The position numbers were made by a program, and so were the translations under genes. A stretch of 64,000 nucleotides of DNA, taken from contig JBGSVE010000011.1 in assembly GCA_041753075.1 (NCBI GenBank), forward strand, positions 1 through 64,000, in the 5' to 3' direction. The stretch's first letter is position 1; each line of letters starts with the position of its first letter. Under the pieces are notes generated by a model. That model made no database searches. It had not been told where the DNA came from and was given only the letters and a program-made list of their open reading frames with translations. This document shows, piece by piece, positions 9,179 to 17,586 of this stretch. Source of the DNA: UBA6163 sp041753075 (GTDB taxonomy: Bacteria; Planctomycetota; Planctomycetia; Pirellulales; Pirellulaceae).

Positions 9179-10642
9179 ATGAATTATTCTGAGTCAAAAC
9201 ATATTGCCACTCCCAAGACGCGGCGAGAATTTTTAACTCGCAGCGGTGCGGGTTTTGGCGCGATCGCGCTCGCTGGCTTAATGTCTCAGGCGCAGGGCGC
9301 GACCAAGATGACCGCGTCGCCCACGGCCGTAGTGTCGGACGCTTCGGCAAACCCGTTTGCGGCGAAGCAACCGCATTTCAAACCGACGGCGAAGCGAGTC
9401 ATTTTTCTGTTTATGGAAGGTGGCCCCAGTCATCTTGACTTGTTTGATCGTAAACCGCTGTTGCAAGAACTCGCGGGACAAACGATCCCAGGCAGCTTTG
9501 GCAAAGTCATCACTGCGTTTGGTGAAAACAAGGCCCCGCTGTTGGCCTCGCAGCGCAAGTGGAAACAACATGGCCAGTCCGGAATCTGGGTTTCGGACTG
9601 GATGCCGCAAACGGCTGAGTTTGTTGATGACATGGCGGTGATCCATTCCTGTCAAGCCGATGGAATCAACCATTCGGCCGGCGTTTGTCAAATGAACAGT
9701 TGTTCGATCCTGAGTGGCCGTCCGTCGCTTGGCAGTTGGGTTAGCTATGGATTAGGAACTGAGAACCAAGACTTGCCCGCCTTCGTGGTCATGCAAGACA
9801 ATGGCACGTCGGTCGTCAATGGACCGCGAAACTGGAGTGCGGGGTTCATGCCTGCGGTTTATCAAGGCATCCGTTTTCGTGAAGGCAAACAGCCGATTCC
9901 TTATCTGCAGTCTCCTGAAGGCGTGGCGGAGAATCAACAGCTTTCCAAGCTGGACTTTATCAACCAGCTCAATCAACAATTTGCTGAGCAGCATCCCGAA
10001 CAGTCGGAACTGGAAGCCAGAATAACCAGCTATGAACTTGCTTTTCGTATGCAAGCGCAAGCTCCTGAAGCGATTGATCTGGGAAACGAATCGGCCGAGA
10101 CCCAAGCGCTGTACGGGATCGGCACTCGCGAAACCGATCCCTATGGTCGACTTTGCTTGTTGGCCAGACGGTTGGCCGAGCGTGGCGTGAGATTCATTCA
10201 GCTATACAGTGGTTCGGGAAGCAAATGGGATTCTCACGCGGACATCGAAACGAATCATACCAACCTGTGTCGATCGGTTGACCAACCGATTGCGGCACTG
10301 CTGAGGGATTTGAAGCAGCGTGGCATGTTGGATGAGACATTGGTGGTTTGGGGCGGCGAGTTCGGCCGCACACCAATGTCAGAGCGGGGCAATGGTCGCG
10401 ACCATAACCCCAGCGGATTCACAATGTGGATGGCCGGAGGCGGCGTGAAAGGTGGCCGAGTGATCGGCGAGACCGATGAGCTTGGCTTGTTTGCCGTCAA
10501 AGACAAAGTTCATGTGCATGACTTGCATGCGTCGATTCTGCATCTGCTGGGGTTGAGTAATATGGACCTGACCTATATCCACAAAGGCCGCCCCGAACGA
10601 CCGACGGTCAATGAAGGATCGTTCGTCAATTCACTGGTTTGA
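9179..10642 (+). CDS. DUF1501 family protein, Tat-exported
   Basis: A 487-residue protein of the sulfatase/alkaline phosphatase-like DUF1501 family. The N-terminus carries a twin-arginine signal (TRREFLTRSGAGFGAIALAG, RR at 15-16). The family's N-terminal core shows as FLFMEGGPSHLDLFDRKP, and WGGEFGRTPMSERGNGRDH occurs further on. It starts 6 bases after the cytochrome gene stops, so the two are surely one operon; DUF1501 proteins are the constant partner of DUF1549/DUF1553 cytochromes. The enzymatic reaction is not known. The gene ends this plus-strand unit and faces a small minus-strand gene 18 bases away. Confidence 0.95.
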   Translation: MNYSESKHIATPKTRREFLTRSGAGFGAIALAGLMSQAQGATKMTASPTAVVSDASANPFAAKQPHFKPTAKRVIFLFMEGGPSHLDLFDRKPLLQELAGQTIPGSFGKVITAFGENKAPLLASQRKWKQHGQSGIWVSDWMPQTAEFVDDMAVIHSCQADGINHSAGVCQMNSCSILSGRPSLGSWVSYGLGTENQDLPAFVVMQDNGTSVVNGPRNWSAGFMPAVYQGIRFREGKQPIPYLQSPEGVAENQQLSKLDFINQLNQQFAEQHPEQSELEARITSYELAFRMQAQAPEAIDLGNESAETQALYGIGTRETDPYGRLCLLARRLAERGVRFIQLYSGSGSKWDSHADIETNHTNLCRSVDQPIAALLRDLKQRGMLDETLVVWGGEFGRTPMSERGNGRDHNPSGFTMWMAGGGVKGGRVIGETDELGLFAVKDKVHVHDLHASILHLLGLSNMDLTYIHKGRPERPTVNEGSFVNSLV

Positions 10643-10660
10643 TAGGCGATTATTGAAGGG

Positions 10661-10930
10661 TTACTTCGTGCCGCGACGCAATTTCTTGGCCAAGGATCCC
10701 TTGGTTACAAACCGTTCATAGCGGGCTTCCAGGGCGATTAATTGGCCATCGAGCCAATGGCCAAATTCGATGGTCGCAGGCTTGCTCATCTGACTCGTCA
10801 TTTCAAGCCAATTCTTGGCTTCGGGACGAGTCTTGGCGGAAGCTGTTTGATCGCTTGAAGTAGTCATCACTTTTGCCTCGACGAATCGTTCTGCAGTCCG
10901 TTGCGGGTTGTTTCTCGAAAGACTAGACAT
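10661..10930 (-). CDS. Small hypothetical protein
   Basis: An 89-residue protein with no domain that I can name. The first half is polar and low-complexity. The second half has a plausible folded core (EFGHWLDGQLIALEARYERFV) and a basic C-terminus (KKLRRGTK). The pattern of short planctomycete proteins with a W-L-x(4)-L-x(2)-LE-x-R core makes it likely to be real. An internal ATG at 10867 would give 68 residues and is an alternative start. It is convergent with the DUF1501 gene. Confidence 0.55.
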   Translation of the reverse strand: MSSLSRNNPQRTAERFVEAKVMTTSSDQTASAKTRPEAKNWLEMTSQMSKPATIEFGHWLDGQLIALEARYERFVTKGSLAKKLRRGTK

Positions 10931-11415
10931 GCCTGGGCGAAAAATGGTTCAGCAGGTTTCGTACCGCTCGCTACGCGAAAAAGTGAATTTGAGTCGGAAG
11001 CTGTTTCTGGGGTTCATGTTAGGTACTGCTAGGTAGTTGACTGCCGGTTCCGGGGTGTCGTCAAATTGCCTCATATTTGTCACTCACTTGCTGCGGACTG
11101 CCAACAAGTCGGGCAGCTATCGGTCATTTCGTCAGCCTCACAGCTCTGTAATCAATACTACGCCAATAAGTACCATTCAGTGCAGCTTTAGTTGCCGTAA
11201 AATCTATTGATTGCGAGTTTTTGTTTTCGTCGTTGGTCAAATTTTCGCGTTTCGCGCCGATCAATCGAAAAAATGGTCACCGCTTGCCAAGATTCTGAGG
11301 GGGACTGCGAATATGTTTATAACCGCAGCTCAAGTCAATGTGACGACCCGTTTGGCGACAAACGAATCTCGCGGCAATTCCCAGTTCGTTACCTATTCGA
11401 GTGCAGGTATAAAAG
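10931..11415. other. Long intergenic region
   Basis: No supported gene in 485 bases between two divergently placed genes. Short overlapping open frames at 11207-11431 lack domain character and run into the true start at 11416. The region must hold the promoters of the small minus-strand gene and of the operon beginning at 11416. No clear promoter, hairpin or repeat was identified. Confidence 0.45.
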
Positions 11416-12222
11416 ATGTTTAAGAAAATGATTTTGGCAGGTGGTGCCGCAGCCGTGCTTTCGGGGATTTCCCTGGGCACGCCGGCGATCAGTTATGTGC
11501 GTTGTGCGACTAGCTGGATGACGGATTCAGCCAGCGACGCGGTCCCGTTGGAATGGGAGATGAAGCGTGCCAGGCAAATGATCGCGGATCTGCAGCCCGA
11601 GATTGCCAAAAACGCCAAGCAGATCGCCCGCGAGAAAATCGAAGTGGCGAAGCTGGAACACCAGGTTGCGTCGGTTGACGAGGCTTTGGCCAAGACGCAA
11701 TCGGACATCGAACGATTGTCCGCGGACCTTCGCAGCGGCGATCGAAACTACACCTACGCCGGTAAGACGTACACGTTGGTCACGGTCAAGGAAGACTTGG
11801 CCAACCGCTTCAATCGCTTCAAGACCCGTCGCGAGACGGCCGAGAAGCTGCGTCAAATGCTTACGGCCCGTGAGGCGTCGTTGCAATCGGCGGCCGACCG
11901 AATGGAAGCGATGTTGGCGTCCAAGAGCCAACTCGAAGTCGAAGTCGAGAACCTGCAGGCCCGCATCGGGGCACTTCGCGTGGCCCAGACAAGCAGCGAA
12001 TTGGCGCTGGACGACAGCCAATTGTCGCGGACCCGTCAGTTGCTCGACAGTATCGCGACACGAATTGACATCGAGGAAGAAACCGTTGCCGTCGATACCG
12101 CCTACTTCGGCGAAATCGACCTCGACGATCCGACCAGCGAGAACCTGCTCGACGAAATCTCGAGTTATTTGTCCAAGCCTGCCGCGGCAAACGATTCGGT
12201 GGCCTCGATTCAGTTGGACTAA
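11416..12222 (+). CDS. Exported or anchored coiled-coil protein
   Basis: A 268-residue protein with a hydrophobic N-terminus (MILAGGAAAVLSGISLG, residues about 5-21) that reads as a signal peptide or anchor. Residues 45-110 and 130-225 are heptad-like, rich in Lys, Glu, Ala and Leu, and predict two long coiled coils split by a short YTYAGKTYTLVTV beta hairpin. The C-terminus is acidic. I recognise no named family, although the fold recalls PspA-like or stalk proteins. It is the first gene of a run with an FHA-like protein, a kinase and a bitopic protein. That position suggests a structural partner or substrate of the kinase (inference). Confidence 0.75.
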   Translation: MFKKMILAGGAAAVLSGISLGTPAISYVRCATSWMTDSASDAVPLEWEMKRARQMIADLQPEIAKNAKQIAREKIEVAKLEHQVASVDEALAKTQSDIERLSADLRSGDRNYTYAGKTYTLVTVKEDLANRFNRFKTRRETAEKLRQMLTAREASLQSAADRMEAMLASKSQLEVEVENLQARIGALRVAQTSSELALDDSQLSRTRQLLDSIATRIDIEEETVAVDTAYFGEIDLDDPTSENLLDEISSYLSKPAAANDSVASIQLD

Positions 12223-12255
12223 ATTCAGTAGAAATCATCACCGCTGTACAAGCCC

Positions 12256-12900
12256 ATGATCGCCTTCAACACGCATCGAACCCACATGACCAAGCCACAA
12301 CCGCCAAGTCCCAACGCGTTGGCGACGTCGGTTTGGTCACTGTGGATTGATGCCGTCGGCGGCTTTCAGATTCTGGAGGGCGCGCGTTTTTCGATCGGCG
12401 GACTGTGTACGGATGACCCCGCCGATATCGGAGTGCGAAGCCCGTGGCGACGACGTGTCGCGGTGCTTGAAAAAAGCGGAGATGATTGTTGGTTGCGAAA
12501 CGAGCCGATTTCCAGTGACTTTGAATCGACGGCCATCGCGATTGCCAACCACACATTGTTGCCGATCGAAACAGGACACCTTCAAGCTCCAAAAATACGC
12601 CTGGACCGACCCAGCCCGTTGAGCGGAACGTTGGTGCTGAGACTTGATCCGCCGCATCGCTTTGCCGCGCCGGTCGATGCGGTGCTAATCGCCGGAGCGA
12701 CGATTTTGATCGGCTCCAGTCAATCGGATCACATTCGGGTAGCACGCATGACCACCAGCGGAATTGTGTTGTTCAAGCGTGGCCCGCAGTGGATGCTCAA
12801 AGGCTCAAACGGCGTCTCGCAACCGCTGGTTCGTGGCCAACAGGTTGAAGTCGATGACGTGGTGATGACTTTGCGCGGGGGTAATCACGAAAAAACATGA
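12256..12900 (+). CDS. Divergent FHA-like domain protein
   Basis: A 214-residue soluble protein, beta-rich throughout. Residues 130-210 look like a weak forkhead-associated domain: AGATILIGSSQSDHIRV resembles the FHA G-R-S-x-x-x-D core (with IGSS where IGR is usual), followed by a repeated short strand pattern ending VEVDDVVMTL. FHA domains bind phosphothreonine peptides and commonly accompany Hanks-type kinases, which fits the kinase gene directly downstream. ATG at 12256 gives 214 residues; ATG at 12286 (MTKPQPP) is equally possible. The stop codon overlaps an ATG at 12897, though the kinase itself probably starts later. The FHA call is tentative. Confidence 0.6.
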   Translation: MIAFNTHRTHMTKPQPPSPNALATSVWSLWIDAVGGFQILEGARFSIGGLCTDDPADIGVRSPWRRRVAVLEKSGDDCWLRNEPISSDFESTAIAIANHTLLPIETGHLQAPKIRLDRPSPLSGTLVLRLDPPHRFAAPVDAVLIAGATILIGSSQSDHIRVARMTTSGIVLFKRGPQWMLKGSNGVSQPLVRGQQVEVDDVVMTLRGGNHEKT

Positions 12901-13013
12901 GTTTTTGCGCCAAACTGCGTCGACGACCAAGCCTAAAGCCGTCAACGTCGCACACAACGTGGCACGTTGGTGATAATGCTGTAGACAAACAACTCCATCG
13001 CGAAAACGCGCCG

Positions 13014-14984
13014 ATGAACACGCATGAACAACCTACGACCGCCTCGCCGCTGGCCAACCCAGTGTCTCGGCCGCTGTCTGCCGCTCGGTTTACTTATCAA
13101 AACGGTGCTCGATTGCTGGATCGCTATACCGTCCAGCGTGGAATTGGGATCGGTGGTTTCGGCGAAGTTTATTTTGCAATCAGCGACGCCGGCAAAGAGG
13201 TTGCGGTCAAACAGATTCAACGCAACCTCGAAATCGAACTACGGGGCGTGTCGCATTGCTTGAATCTGAAGCATCCCAATCTGGTTGCGATCTACGACGT
13301 GTGCAAAGACGCCCAAGAAAATTGGTGGGTCGTCATGGAGTATGTTGCCGGGCCGAACCTGCGCGACCGGCTTGATGATGCGCCAACGGGCTTTGGCGAC
13401 GCCGAAGTGCTGCGCTGGTTCAGCGGAATGGCGGCGGGCGTCGAACACTTGCACCAAGAAGGCGTCGTGCATCGTGATTTGAAGCCCGGCAATTTGTTTG
13501 ATGATCGCGGTATTGTGAAGGTCGGCGATTACGGTTTGAGCAAATTCATTTCCGAGTCGCGGCGTGCCGGCCATACCGAAAGTGTCGGCACGTTTCATTA
13601 CATGGCTCCAGAGATTGCGCGCGGCGAATATGGTCGCGAGATCGACATCTATGCGCTCGGCGTGATCCTATACGAATTGGTCACCGGCAGATTGCCGTTC
13701 GATGGCGAGAGCAGTCATGAGATCATCATGAAACACATGACGGCGACGCCTGACCTGTCGATCGTGCGCGGGCCGTATCGCAGCGCGATTGAGTGCGCAT
13801 TGCAAAAAGATCCACGCTCACGCTGGGCATCGGCCAGCGAAATGGTGGCGGCAATTGCCCTGCAACTGAAAGTCGCCGGCGATGACCAGCCAATTTTGAC
13901 CGCAACCGTCGTCGGTCCTGGACAACCCGCCGCGGCGAGACCTGGATCACAAGCGGCAAAGCTTTCGACGACAGCGCCCGAACCGGTGGCCCGCGCCGTG
14001 TCCAGCGGACTGCACAACATGCAGTCCTGGTGGCACAACATTCACCTGAATCGATTCCAGCGTTTGTTGCTCGTGACGCTCGCCGTCTTTGGCTTGGTGA
14101 TTCACACGCGGTGGCTATTGCCGCTGCTGTCAGTGCTGGGAATCGTTTACGTCCCGTACTACATCATTCGCCAAATGTTGATTGGTGCCCAACCGGGGGT
14201 TTCCTATCAAGAAGCACATCGACTGGCGATCGCGGCACAATCGCGACCGCGTCCGATTTCAAAGAAACGCTGGACCCAGATCAAGCGGCTGGAGCTATCG
14301 TCCAAGCGAGCTTCGACACAGCTTGCCGAGTTGTCCGGGTCTTGGACCGCGGCAACGATCGCCGCGTGTTTGTGCGCGGTCGCTGCGGGTGTGATTGGGA
14401 TACGCAACGAGGACGTGAATGCCGATACGCTCGCTCCTTACGCGTGGGCTGGTGTGATGACGCTTGTCACGTCGATGGCAACTCTCGCCATGGGCAAGTT
14501 GTGGGAAGCCCATGATGGCGATCCGCTGCGTCGCCGTATGGTGATGCTTGGCGTCGGTGGTGGCGTCGGTGCGATGGCCTATGTGGTCGCGAATTACTTG
14601 ATGCTCGATCCCAGTGCCGGCCTGGCACGAACCATTCGCGAGACCGAGTTGCCCCAGGCGCTATACATCAGCGATGGATTGCCGCGAATGTCAGCTTATA
14701 TGGTTCACTTTGCATTGTTGTTGGCCGTGGTGCGTTGGTGGCGCACGACCGACCCGCTGCGCAGTACACGACTGAGTCTTGGTTCGGTGGCAGTGGTGAC
14801 GGTGGCCGATTGGTTGATCCAGCAAGTCGTACCGATCAGCCAACCGTATGGCATGTTGGTCGCTGCGGGCACGGTGATTGCAACTCAAATTGGCGCACCC
14901 TGGGAAAACCCACGGCAGCGCGACTTGGTCGGAACCAATGAAAAGCCGTCCGAGTTGGTCGGCGCGAAAGGAAAGTTGGCGTAG
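13014..14984 (+). CDS. Membrane-bound Ser/Thr protein kinase (DYG variant)
   Basis: A Hanks-type protein kinase. From ATG 13014 it is 656 residues: glycine loop GIGIGGFGEVY at about 43-53, ATP lysine in VAVKQI near 66, catalytic HRDLKPGN at 153-160, and metal-binding DYG at 172-174 where most kinases have DFG. The APE motif follows (YMAPEIARGEYG). The catalytic domain ends near residue 290. The C-terminal half carries about six membrane segments between 349 and 640, unlike the single segment of typical PknB-like proteins. An upstream ATG at 12897 overlaps the previous stop (ATGA), but the extra 39 residues look non-coding, so 13014 is preferred. The FHA-like neighbour suggests a phospho-signalling pair. 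Confidence 0.9.
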   Translation: MNTHEQPTTASPLANPVSRPLSAARFTYQNGARLLDRYTVQRGIGIGGFGEVYFAISDAGKEVAVKQIQRNLEIELRGVSHCLNLKHPNLVAIYDVCKDAQENWWVVMEYVAGPNLRDRLDDAPTGFGDAEVLRWFSGMAAGVEHLHQEGVVHRDLKPGNLFDDRGIVKVGDYGLSKFISESRRAGHTESVGTFHYMAPEIARGEYGREIDIYALGVILYELVTGRLPFDGESSHEIIMKHMTATPDLSIVRGPYRSAIECALQKDPRSRWASASEMVAAIALQLKVAGDDQPILTATVVGPGQPAAARPGSQAAKLSTTAPEPVARAVSSGLHNMQSWWHNIHLNRFQRLLLVTLAVFGLVIHTRWLLPLLSVLGIVYVPYYIIRQMLIGAQPGVSYQEAHRLAIAAQSRPRPISKKRWTQIKRLELSSKRASTQLAELSGSWTAATIAACLCAVAAGVIGIRNEDVNADTLAPYAWAGVMTLVTSMATLAMGKLWEAHDGDPLRRRMVMLGVGGGVGAMAYVVANYLMLDPSAGLARTIRETELPQALYISDGLPRMSAYMVHFALLLAVVRWWRTTDPLRSTRLSLGSVAVVTVADWLIQQVVPISQPYGMLVAAGTVIATQIGAPWENPRQRDLVGTNEKPSELVGAKGKLA

Positions 14985-14986
14985 CG

Positions 14987-15616
14987 ATGCTTGACAAACG
15001 ATTTGACTTGGTCGTGCTATTTATTGCTCTGGTTTCGTTCGGGTCGTGGGTTTCGGTCGCGACTACCTTGGCCGCAAGTGACGATGTGGCCAAGCCCGCG
15101 ACGCCGCTTTCGGTTCCGCCATCGAGTCACCAGGAATATCCAAGCCAGCGTCCCGAATGGGTCGCCAACACACCGGACCTGAGCGGAGCCGTTCACGTTT
15201 GGCCGGTGACATCGACGCCGTGCAGCACCGAAGCTCTGTGCAACGATTCGCTGCGCGTGCAATTGCGAGCCGCGTTGGAAACCTATGTCGAGACTCTCAC
15301 GGGCGACGAGGAGAGTAGCGGTGTCGTCCAAATCGATGACGATTGGATTGACGCGCATCGTGACCCGACAAAGCACTACTTGGGAACAATCAAACGTGGC
15401 GACGAAGAGCTATTCGAATCCGCCACGGTGTTGCGTTTTGACAAGGCCGACCAACAGATGATCAAGTCTCAATGGCATCGACAACAAGTTGGCCAACGCA
15501 TCGCGATCGTCAGTGTGCTCGGAGCCAGCACGGTGGCGATGTTGGTCGGTTTAGCGGCTGCGCTGAGTGTTGTTACACGTCGCGCCGAGCAACGGGTCGC
15601 TCCGCACTCAAGTTAG
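14987..15616 (+). CDS. Bitopic membrane protein, kinase-operon partner
   Basis: A 209-residue protein with hydrophobic segments at both ends: a signal-like one at about 8-30 and a clear membrane helix near the C-terminus (IAIVSVLGASTVAMLVGLAAA, about 170-195). The middle is a probable extracytoplasmic domain of about 130 residues with two Cys close together (TPCSTEALC), possibly disulfide-bonded. It starts 2 bases after the kinase stop, so it is certainly in the same operon. No family is recognised. It could be the sensor or regulator of the kinase (inference from position and topology). Confidence 0.75.
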   Translation: MLDKRFDLVVLFIALVSFGSWVSVATTLAASDDVAKPATPLSVPPSSHQEYPSQRPEWVANTPDLSGAVHVWPVTSTPCSTEALCNDSLRVQLRAALETYVETLTGDEESSGVVQIDDDWIDAHRDPTKHYLGTIKRGDEELFESATVLRFDKADQQMIKSQWHRQQVGQRIAIVSVLGASTVAMLVGLAAALSVVTRRAEQRVAPHSS

Positions 15617-15634
15617 TGGTCGGTCCCTTAGGCG

Positions 15635-15668
15635 ATTGTAGAACGGTTGGGGACAACCGTTCTACAAT
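15635..15668. terminator. Bidirectional hairpin terminator, GAACnnTTG family copy 2
   Basis: A perfect 15-bp inverted repeat (ATTGTAGAACGGTTG at 15635-15649, complement at 15654-15668) with loop GGGA, followed by a five-T run. It sits between convergent genes, 18 bases after the kinase operon ends and 25 bases from the end of the DUF1559 gene on the other strand, so it can terminate both. The arms match the family seen at 1957, 27772 and 41234, in the opposite orientation. Confidence 0.75.
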
Positions 15669-15693
15669 TTTTGTCGCTTGACATTAACCAAGT

Positions 15694-16983
15694 CTAGAAG
15701 TCGCCGCTGATCACTTCTTTACTGGCCTTCGTTCCCAATGAACCCCACAGGCCGTACGGGCTGGCCGAACCCGGTGCACGATTGCCTGTGCCCGTACTGG
15801 TGACGGTTCCATTGCCAGAATTGCCCGCTTCGATCGAATCGGTAATGAACTTCACGGCACCATCGGCCATAACGACGTGAACACCGCCTTGATGTCGGCT
15901 GCTTGGTGGCAACATGCCGTTGCCGGTGTGACCAAACGCCAAGCACACTTCGCTGTTCGGCGGCAGGATCGTGTTCATAGCCGAATAAGGAGGGCAACCG
16001 CTTGCCCAGCGGAAACCTCGACCCTGATTGGCGATGGCGATGTTGGTCGCGGTTGCCTGCCAAAAACGAGGTCTGAGCGGATCGATGTTGGCCGCTGTCC
16101 GACATACCAACGGGTTGTTACGAACCATCGCAAAGTCCGTGATGTTTTTGTAAGCAGTAGTAATTGCTCGATCGCCCAGATCAGTCGCAATTTCCCCGAA
16201 CATGATCGTGTTGGCTGTGCCGTCAAGAATATCACGCAGGCCTGATTTTGTACGAGTTACAAATACACCACGAGCCGTTGCGCGCAAGGAAATCGAGGTT
16301 GCTGCGTCAATTGTCTGTAACGATCCGTTGTTGTAGGGACCTTGGTCGTGAAATTGCACCGCATCACCCAGGCACGCCGCATAGTTGGTTCGACCCATTG
16401 CCGGTAAACCAGTGCCTGGATCACTCGGACATCGGAACGTGTTGACTTCCGTCATCCAAGGAGCATATGCCGTGTTGCGCATGTTCGTTCCCGCGCCTAA
16501 ACCATTGTTCTCGTCGGTTGGCATTGGCCCCATTGCGGGCCAGGCAGGTACGCGAGGCGTTGGCGGGGTTGTCACAGGCAAAGACAAGTCCGTCGAATTC
16601 GGACTGCTGATCTGCTCCCAGAGTGCTTGTTGCTCGACAAACGGCGTCAGCCCGACGAACACACTGAGAATCAGTCGATTTGAGCCGCGATCTGTGCCGC
16701 CGGGTGACACAAACCAACTGGCAACGCCGGCTTGAATTCGATTGGTGCCGCCCATGTGCATGGGCAATGTGTTGTAGGCGGCGTGGTAGTTGTGAACACC
16801 CAAACCGAGTTGTTTGCAATTGTTGCCACAGCTCATGCGACGTGCTGCTTCGCGGGCCGCTTGAACTGCAGGAAGCAAAAGACCGACCATGACCCCAATG
16901 ATTGCGATGACGACCAACAATTCGACCAACGTAAAACCACGGCGTCTCGTCTCACCTTGAGCCGAGCGATCTAAAAATGACAT
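15694..16983 (-). CDS. DUF1559 prepilin-like protein, second copy
   Basis: A 429-residue paralogue of the protein at 2286-3515. It has the same leader and helix (RRGFTLVELLVVIAIIGVM) and AVQAAREAARRMSC block, the H-x9-DG-like HQGGVHVVMADGAVKF, and the shared tail PYGLWGSLGTKASKEVISGDF. The central part differs more (loops around residues 70-230). ATG at 16983 is the natural start, placing the leader glycine near residue 16. The gene lies downstream of a small lipoprotein gene at 17057-17230, the reverse order of the first pair. Role is unknown beyond a likely place in a pseudopilin-type or cell-surface system. Confidence 0.95.
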   Translation of the reverse strand: MSFLDRSAQGETRRRGFTLVELLVVIAIIGVMVGLLLPAVQAAREAARRMSCGNNCKQLGLGVHNYHAAYNTLPMHMGGTNRIQAGVASWFVSPGGTDRGSNRLILSVFVGLTPFVEQQALWEQISSPNSTDLSLPVTTPPTPRVPAWPAMGPMPTDENNGLGAGTNMRNTAYAPWMTEVNTFRCPSDPGTGLPAMGRTNYAACLGDAVQFHDQGPYNNGSLQTIDAATSISLRATARGVFVTRTKSGLRDILDGTANTIMFGEIATDLGDRAITTAYKNITDFAMVRNNPLVCRTAANIDPLRPRFWQATATNIAIANQGRGFRWASGCPPYSAMNTILPPNSEVCLAFGHTGNGMLPPSSRHQGGVHVVMADGAVKFITDSIEAGNSGNGTVTSTGTGNRAPGSASPYGLWGSLGTKASKEVISGDF

Positions 16984-17056
16984 CTGATTTGTCCCCTAAC
17001 TCCGACTGTGTAATTCAGAAAAAGCCGCTAAGCGCGACCGTAAAGACGTAACCCTT

Positions 17057-17230
17057 CTACTGCGACGCGCCCTCGCGAGCCGCATCCATCTCAGCTTGCA
17101 TTTGTTGTTCCTCAGCGGTCGGTTGGTAGTCTTCGGTGGGCTGAATCACCGTCGTCCCGTCGCCACCACCGCAACCTGCGATAAACAAGAACGTCGCCAA
17201 GCAGGCAGTTACCAACGACAAGAACTTCAT
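17057..17230 (-). CDS. Small lipoprotein next to the second DUF1559 gene
   Basis: A 57-residue protein with a classic lipoprotein signal: MKFLSLVTACLATFLFIAGC, with lipobox IAGC. The mature part is GGGDGTT followed by an acidic, Gln-rich tail. An upstream in-frame start at 17332 would add a non-signal segment, so ATG 17230 is chosen. It resembles the lipoprotein at 3561-3746 in size, layout and its DUF1559 neighbour. It is probably co-transcribed with the DUF1559 gene 73 bases downstream. Confidence 0.8.
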   Translation of the reverse strand: MKFLSLVTACLATFLFIAGCGGGDGTTVIQPTEDYQPTAEEQQMQAEMDAAREGASQ

Positions 17231-17586
17231 ATCAGACCTTTCGATCGGAACTAAAAAGCGAAAAACAAATGACTCGAAATTTAGGATCGAGCGGAATTCA
17301 ACACCTGATTCTGGCAAAATCGATCTCGCCAAGCGTGGCGAACCGAAGAAAACCTTGCGAACCTTGGATGAAGACTCCGTCCGCTATTTCATTCCTAACT
17401 ATACCGGCAATTGCCAATCGACCAAATGCTTTTTTGGCAACGGACATTCACTGTCCATTTTTCACGCGTTGCGGTAACGTTCTTGCCACAAGCACACCCA
17501 ACGCGAAACTGATGGCAGACAGCCAGCCAATGTTCGATCGAGTGGTAGCTCGGCCCCACCGATGCCAAATGCAAAGCTCGCAGCTT
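17231..17586. other. Intergenic region
   Basis: No gene is supported in 356 bases between the lipoprotein and the MFS gene, both on the minus strand. It must hold the promoter of the lipoprotein/DUF1559 pair and the end of the MFS transcript. I find no clear hairpin or repeat. Confidence 0.45.

Noticed and set aside
11207..11431. Small gene upstream of the coiled-coil gene
   Set aside because: It overlaps the true start, lacks domain character, and two competing frames overlap at the same place.
12897..13013. Start of the kinase gene at 12897
   Set aside because: The ATGA overlap is attractive, but the extra 39 residues are rich in Arg, His and Trp and look non-coding. Kept as an alternative start.
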